Assembly: GCA_014898415.1 (NCBI GenBank) | Contig: RCTD01000017.1 | Location: 495,001-559,000, forward strand | Direction of reading: 5' to 3' | Origin: Stromatinia cepivora | Lineage: Eukaryota > Ascomycota > Leotiomycetes > Helotiales > Sclerotiniaceae | DNA: 64,000 nucleotides | Shown here: piece by piece, positions 58,322-64,000 of the stretch | Layout of the letters: every line of letters starts with the position of its first letter | How positions within the stretch are numbered: position 1 is the stretch's first letter | Notes under the pieces: generated by a model | Told to the model about the DNA's origin: nothing | Seen by the model: only the letters and a program-made list of their open reading frames with translations | Databases searched by the model: none | Program-made: the position numbers and the translations under genes

Positions 58322-60607
58322 TCAATCATCTTCGTGAAAGAAGGTAGGCCCGGTAGCTTGTGGGGGAGCCGTCGATGGACCAGCATCGGCCATTTCAATA
58401 TCATCCCTCGCGTATGATGCTTCGCTTGTTACAATTCCTTGCATAGCTTGATCTTGGCTACCGCTCCGATACTCAATAGCGCTTAATGGTCTCGTGATAG
58501 GAGTTGGTTGGGCATATGATTTCTCATATAAGACATCTTCAGGTGGGGAAAATGACCATACCTTGACTTATGTTAGTAAGATCCAGTGTGATGGGAGACT
58601 ACAATACTTACTTCCATGATAGTGCGATTTGCTCTGCTTGCCATAACAACACACTTTTCCTCTTCGAAAGCCACTCTCCATACAGCCTCGGCAGGAGCTG
58701 TAAGTTCACGAACAAGTTGACCAGTCTTAAGATCCCACACCTTGACTCGACCATCGCTACCCCCACTAACAACTCGTGTATCATCAAACTGTAAACTTGT
58801 GACACTATTGTCATGAGCCGCTAGTCGGTGAATTGGCGCCATCTTTTCTAGTGACCAGACACGAACAGAGCCGTCGGAACCACCGGTCACCAACGTGTTT
58901 CCTCGCATTTGCAACTGCCCAACTAGTGAAGTGTGTCCTTGGAGAATAGCTTGACAAGACCTGAGGATTGGTTAGTTTGATCTCCACACTTGGACTAAAA
59001 TTACGTACCCATTTTCTGGGTCCCAAATTCGAACACTAGTGTCAAGACTCCCAGTAGCTATTCTCTTTCCGTCAAAAGCGATAGCATATATCTGGGAGAA
59101 ATGGCCCTGGAGTGTTCGTAGACATCTACCCTCTGAGATACTCCATACTCTGGCTGTAGTATCATAACTTCCAGAAACAACAATATCTCCTTTGATTTCT
59201 AAGCATCTAACACTTGCTTGATGACCCACAAGGACATTTTTGCACACGCCAGTTTTAATATCCCAAATCCTCAACGTGGTATCTCGAGAACCTGAAATTG
59301 CCGTATTCGCATCAGACATCTTTAAGCACCGTACTGTTGACGTATGTCCACGTAGAGTATGTATACTCTCACTATGATGGATTAATAACAGACCTCGTGA
59401 AACGTAATTAGTAAAACATACCCATTAGCCATATCCCATACTCGGACATCCCGATCACAGCCTCCACTAACGAGAGTATCCTCCCAAGGTACCATTGCCC
59501 AAACACCCATTACATGCCCGGTCAAGGTCTTTTGTGCATTTCCATCCGTGTTAAAAACATGTATTTTAGCATTATCCAACGCAACTACGATGTATTTTGG
59601 TGTCAAATGTAGACTTGTCACAACACCCTGATCTTGTGTAATATGCCTTGCGATATTTTGTCCCCCGGTCTTCCATGCGGTTTCGACCAAATATCTCTGC
59701 TTAAAATGTGATTTGTATGACCTAATCTTTGGTCTTCTCAATACGCCCGAGGCTGTGGCACTATCGAAGCTTTTAGAGCTCCCAGGAACATGCGGTAACG
59801 ACGCGCTCATTCCAGGGAATGACTGTGAACCATAACTATCCCCTGCTTGTAATGCCAAATGGACTGGATGTGGAGGAGGTCGAAGTGATGTTAGAGGTGC
59901 AGCGGGCTGATGTTCTGACATTCTTCGGCCATAGTCGTGCTTCGCACATAACTTCATCCAAGTGACATCGTCTGAAAGTAGATCTCGCCAACGTTTCGAA
60001 ACTTGGGATGAGCGCGCAAGTACTTTGGGGTCGTCGATACAAGACAAAATCTATACAAATCAATTAGCCTAGGCTTCACTTTCAGGAAGGGGTAACGTAC
60101 ACGAAGGCATAGTTCCTCTGGTAAGGTCGTAAAGGGATCCTTCTTCAGTAACGGGCTAACATATTGATGTACAAAGCTGAGTTGTTGACTTGTGCAGAGA
60201 TTCAAAAGATCTCCTAATATCCTCGTTCTTTCAGGTGCCGAACTTTGACTGAAGTATATCCTAATTTGCGATAAAAATATATCTTCCTTTTCTCCTGCTT
60301 CGCTCCAATCTGGTTGTGGGTGGTTGGGACCTGGACTTGCCGCCGGTGTAGGGGGAGGAGGGGGATCGTGACTCGAATGGGTGGGAGATTGCAGATCGGC
60401 GGAAGGAGTTGTCATATTTGGGGTTGGAGGACCTCTTGGTCGACTTAAGATCTTTTCTAACCTTTGCGGCATTGGAATGTGGTCGCCATTTGTGTCGACT
60501 GTTAGCGCTCGAGTGGGAGACATTTCGCCGTCTTTTTCGGTAGGTGCAGTGGAAGCTCTTCTATCTGTCAAGCTCAAAGGTTTGAAATTGTCCATACTCG
60601 CTTTCAC
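58322..60607 (-). CDS. F-box/WD40-repeat protein (Cdc4/FBXW7- or FWD-1-like SCF subunit)
   Basis: Minus-strand exons 60607-60101, 60050-59422, 59371-59009, 58960-58612 and 58561-58322; four introns of 48-50 bp; 695 aa. Residues 1-110 are Ser/Pro-rich and disordered. The F-box lies at about 158-205 (LPEELCLRILSCIDDPKVLA, SSQVSKRWRDL), with the intron falling inside it. Seven or so WD40 repeats follow from about residue 285, several with full GH...WD cores (LVSGGCDRDVRVWD, AISGSRDTTLRIWD, VVSGSYDTTARVWS, IATGSLDTSVRIWD, LVTGGSDGSVRVWS, VVSGGSDGRVKVWD). It would bind SKP1 by the F-box and phosphodegron substrates by the propeller, acting as the specificity subunit of an SCF ubiquitin ligase. Cdc4 and FWD-1 cannot be separated by eye. 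Confidence 0.92.
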
Positions 60608-62580
60608 CTTATCATCTATACAAAGACCTTTCGTATATGTTGACTGGTCGAGAAAAGATTATGATCGCGGGTGCGGACGTGATGAAGGTCTTTCTCAAAT
60701 AGATTGATGGGTTTGGGATCGAGGGAAGGATTTGAGTTAACAATTAGTCGTTGAATTCTCGACCACGAAAAGGAAAAACGACTGCGCCAATTAAGGGGAC
60801 GTCGATTATATTAAATTTGAACCAAGGGAAAAGTCTTTTAATGTATGATGAAGGCGGTGTTGAAAGAAGGTTGTGTAACCCTAATGCTCAAGGGAACACA
60901 TTCGAATGCGTTGTCGTTAGTGTTGAAACTCGATGATTAATAAGATAATTTAGATGATGTTATCGAAACTGATCAAGATGAAATAAATGGTAAGAATAAA
61001 TCGTAATAATAAGGTCTATAATTTATTGGATTTGTTGGTCGACAAGATAATACTTGGAAAGTATTTTATTTCCTTTCTTACTTTATATTATTGTACTTGT
61101 ATTGGGCTGGGCTGAAGTTGATATGAGAGATGAGGAAGGACTATGAGGAAGGACTGTGTGTTAGTGAGTAGTGTGTAGTGAGCCAGTGGGTGGTCTCAGT
61201 AAGTCAGGGTATGCCTAAGCAGGGATAATTCGTTCATGAAGTAAGGATATGGGGGACCAAAAGATGGATGATTTATATTATCAGGTCCTGTATGATATGG
61301 AGTATGACATGCAGTTCTTAGTTTTAAAAAGGAGAGGTTTTCAAAGATGTTCTTGAAGATATATGAAATACATTCGGTTACTGCAAACAGAACACGCCAG
61401 ATGAATGAACTTGAAGTTTATTGTTACTATTCTTGAATGAAAACTGTTTATGAGGGGTAAGTAAATACATATGATCATTGAATGGTAGGGATTAGGTTAG
61501 GTCGCCATCCTCATGAATGAATAAGGCATTGGCTACAATCACCATCTATCTACCGGTATAGGAGTCCTCGGATGAGGTCTATCAAGGTATACTCTATAAA
61601 GTATGTCCTAGTACCCGTTCTTGGATGAAGAAAGTTGGTGGTGGCGATGAAAATGTAGGTTATGTTACACAATACTTCAAACTAACGTCCGTCTAGACTC
61701 CAGTTTCTCTCGTTACTCCTATTCAATCATCACCAACATCATCACACTTTCATCCAACAATTCATAAGACGAATACCTCAGTTATATTCTACGCAGTGAA
61801 CATCCAATCCCTTCATCATCACCATCTCATCTCGCTTTGACATGAATATTCTTCATCTCACATCACCCCATAATTCCCCCATCCAAGAACCTGATTAGGT
61901 AAATCATTCCGATTCATAAAGGGGGTAAAAATCATTCCATCCATTCACCTCCTTTCTTTATCGCGATAAGACCCTACCTCATGATATCATATTTCATATA
62001 TATATCACCTCCCTCACCAATAATTCCCCAACCCAAAATCATCTCCTCCTTTTCTTCCTTTTCTAGAAGCTTCATCCTTATTCCCAAATCACCAAACGAG
62101 GGATCAGACTCGACTCCTAACCTCAAGGCATAACTCCGCCACTCCAGCTCCAACTAAAAGAATGAATACAAAATAAAAGGCTGTGCACATTGCACAATTG
62201 TATTTTTAGTAGAGATTCAAGATCTAGAGCTCTAAATCACGACCTAGCGTTTCGAGATCAGAATATCTGTGTCTCGTAGTCACTCCCATAGTGGAGTTTT
62301 GTGGAAGCGAATTTTGCGAATTATGCCTTTGTTTCCCCTCCCTACTTAATTACATAAAATGGGGTAACATGTTCGGATGTAAAAACATAGTAAGATCTTA
62401 TGATTGGTATTGTATTTTCCTCGCTCTCTCCAACCCCTATCTATTGCATGCAAGAATATCCATCTATATGTTTTACCTCTGCTGTCTCGTACTAGAATGA
62501 CCCGAGCCGAGTTTTCCGTTCCATCCCTTCATGCCGTCTCATTTATATAATACAAAGCTCTCCTTCATTCAATCATTTAC
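60608..62580. other. 2-kb upstream region of the F-box gene
   Basis: A long leader or promoter with no coding frame I can support. It includes TATATATATCACC near 61,998 and a CTCATC-rich stretch at about 61,725-61,860. Some of it must be the 3' UTR of the ZIP transporter. Confidence 0.5.
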
Positions 62581-63897
62581 TCAATTATCATGGCCAAACT
62601 GTGTCAATAGAGGAATCAACATTCCCCCAACCGCCGCCAGCGTATCCCGCATTTGCGGCTTCGCTTGTTTGCGTTGTGAAAGACCTCCCTCGAGGTACCC
62701 ATTAGAATTTGTATGTTCATGAGTATGCACCCCTGAATCTTCTTGCATGGCATGCATTGCGACGTATCTATTCACTTGTTAGTAAATGCTTGGTAGGTTT
62801 GTTTCGAATAGAAATAAATAGGAGATCTTACAAAAAGGTTCCACCGGAAAATAATAATAACATTCCAGTCCACCATTGTCCTTTTACCCCTTCTATATTT
62901 CCTCCACCTAGGATATTTACTAATAGGAAAGTGGTGATGGCACCAAATGGTGCTGCGAGACTGAAAACTATAAGGTGACCACGTGCTGCTCGTTTGGAAA
63001 GTCCTTGTTTCAGTAGGACAGAAGTAAGCCCGAATGCTGCGGGTGCCTTATGTACCATGATCGCTATGAAAATGATAAATCCTAACCTTGTATTGGATGT
63101 AGATGCGGAGGCTCCCATGGCTATCCCATCCGCTGATGCATGTATCACAAGCCCTGTCGTTGTAGCCAGACTGCGACTTTGCTTTGGGGTTGGTGTGAGT
63201 GATTGGAAAAATCCATCTGATTCTTCATCAGATGAAGAAATGTTCGATATCCCCTGTGATAGATTGTTCAGGGAAATTTGTCTCGGCGCAACTGGGGCTT
63301 GTAATTTGTCGGAGGCGTGTCTTGGGAGTTTGTCAATTAAAAACATGAGAATGAATCCCAAGATAAGGGATAGACCAATCCAAAATGTAGGTGATTCGTC
63401 CTCATCCTGATGTCCTTCGCTTTCGCTCGCTGGTTTCTCCTCCGACTTCTCTGGGGAGCTATTCTCCTTTTCCTCCGGCAAAGTCTCTCTTGTAATAATC
63501 TCAACTTCTACAGGCTGTGAAGTCCTTGGGCCCGGTTTGGCATGTCTTCGATTGATATTCGCTTTGTTCGAGTATGCGATCGTATTAAGTCCGCCAACCC
63601 ATGAAAGTTCAGAGTTTCTCTCTTGAATTGATACACTCCTGGCCCCATGAGTATGTGCCGAATATCCTGCGGTATATATTGCTTCAATTCCTTCAGGTAT
63701 AATAACAACCAATGAAGTACCGACAAGTATTCCCATACCAATCGTAGATATTAATCGAAGCTGCGATGGTGATAAGGTCATAGATAATGGCACTGCTCCA
63801 GCAAGAAAGCAACTAAATACTTTATTAGCACATTGGTTATAACTTGTAAGCAAGAAGATTACCTCAAACACATAATCACGCTCAAAATGAGCAGCAT
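62581..63897 (-). CDS. ZIP family metal transporter (Atx2/ZIP9-like)
   Basis: Minus-strand exons 63897-63863, 63812-62832 and 62767-62581; introns 63813-63862 (phase 2) and 62768-62831 (phase 2); 400 aa. The short first exon codes MLLILSVIMCL and joins to SCFLAGAVPLSMTLSP, making the first membrane span. Further spans are ISTIGMGILVGTSLVVIIP, FWIGLSLILGFILMFLI, the metal-site helix LVIHASADGIAMGASAS (H-x3-D), FIIFIAIMVHKAPAAFGL (H-K), FSLAAPFGAITTFLLVNI and WTGMLLLFSGGTFLYVAMHA. A long acidic/charged loop lies between spans 2 and 3, and a His-containing loop (VHTHEHTN) lies near the C-terminus. Yeast Atx2 is a Golgi manganese transporter and ZIP9 carries zinc; the ion here is not determined by sequence. 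Confidence 0.92.
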
Positions 63898-64000
63898 AAA
63901 TAAGCCGTCGAACATCTTGAATACTTTCTTCTATTTGCAGCCTTCAAACCTACGTCGCAATCCTATAAATATTCAAAGAAGATATCACCGCTTCATTTCG
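63898..64000. promoter_or_regulatory. 5' leader and promoter of the ZIP transporter, cut by window end
   Basis: Only about 100 bases remain upstream of the ATG. CTATAAATA near 63,961 on the plus strand is a possible TATA-like element, but its strand does not fit the gene. Confidence 0.3.

Noticed and set aside
1..64000. tRNA, rRNA, CRISPR arrays, bacterial-type operons
   Set aside because: No B-box-like GGTTCGAATCC with a matching A box, no rRNA core sequence and no spaced direct repeats were seen by eye; a covariance-model scan was not possible.

Overview
This is a fungal nuclear window. Its genes are split by many short GT-AG introns (43 to 166 bp, often with a CTAAC-like branch site). Intergenic DNA is AT-rich, and transposon relics are saturated with C-to-T / G-to-A changes of the RIP type. 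Gene content and intron style fit a filamentous ascomycete, most likely a leotiomycete of the Botrytis/Sclerotinia kind; that placement is inference, since no rRNA or other taxonomic marker is present.

Layout. (1) 1-9.4 kb is a transposon graveyard: a Ty3/Gypsy relic on the minus strand running off the left edge, a Ty1/Copia relic on the plus strand, and a complete 1,676-bp gag-only LTR element with matching 150-bp LTRs and a 5-bp target duplication. (2) 10.3-15.7 kb has a Frm2/Hbn1-type nitroreductase, a 437-bp TA-flanked inverted-repeat element and a broken BTB-domain gene. (3) 15.7-23.7 kb is gene-poor. (4) 23.7-32.7 kb has a type-B carboxylesterase, a DJ-1/PfpI-like protein with an in-frame hexapeptide repeat insertion, and the mitochondrial phosphate carrier. 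(5) 33.6-49.0 kb is the most unusual part: five predicted intact BTB/POZ-related genes plus one broken copy, on both strands. They share a C-terminal C-x-[FLY]-H-x-H-x(5,6)-C motif, and three or four share a phase-2 intron just upstream of the BTB core. The spaces between them hold small TIR elements with perfect 8-bp target duplications (38,529-39,115; 46,595-47,062; 49,585-50,042) and a 300-bp solo LTR sitting in a 12-bp satellite inside the broken BTB copy. (6) 50.4-63.9 kb is a conserved housekeeping block, all on the minus strand: a 1,356-aa coiled-coil protein of unknown function, pyruvate dehydrogenase E1 alpha, an F-box/WD40 ubiquitin-ligase subunit and a ZIP (Atx2/ZIP9-like) metal transporter.

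Functional links. The phosphate carrier and PDH E1 alpha are both mitochondrial, but I see no operon-like or pathway cluster. The one real cluster is the BTB family. Its members look like a lineage-specific, fast-diverging expansion in a TE-rich accessory block between conserved genes. Exon joins below were made by hand from splice signals and reading-frame continuity. No database search was run.
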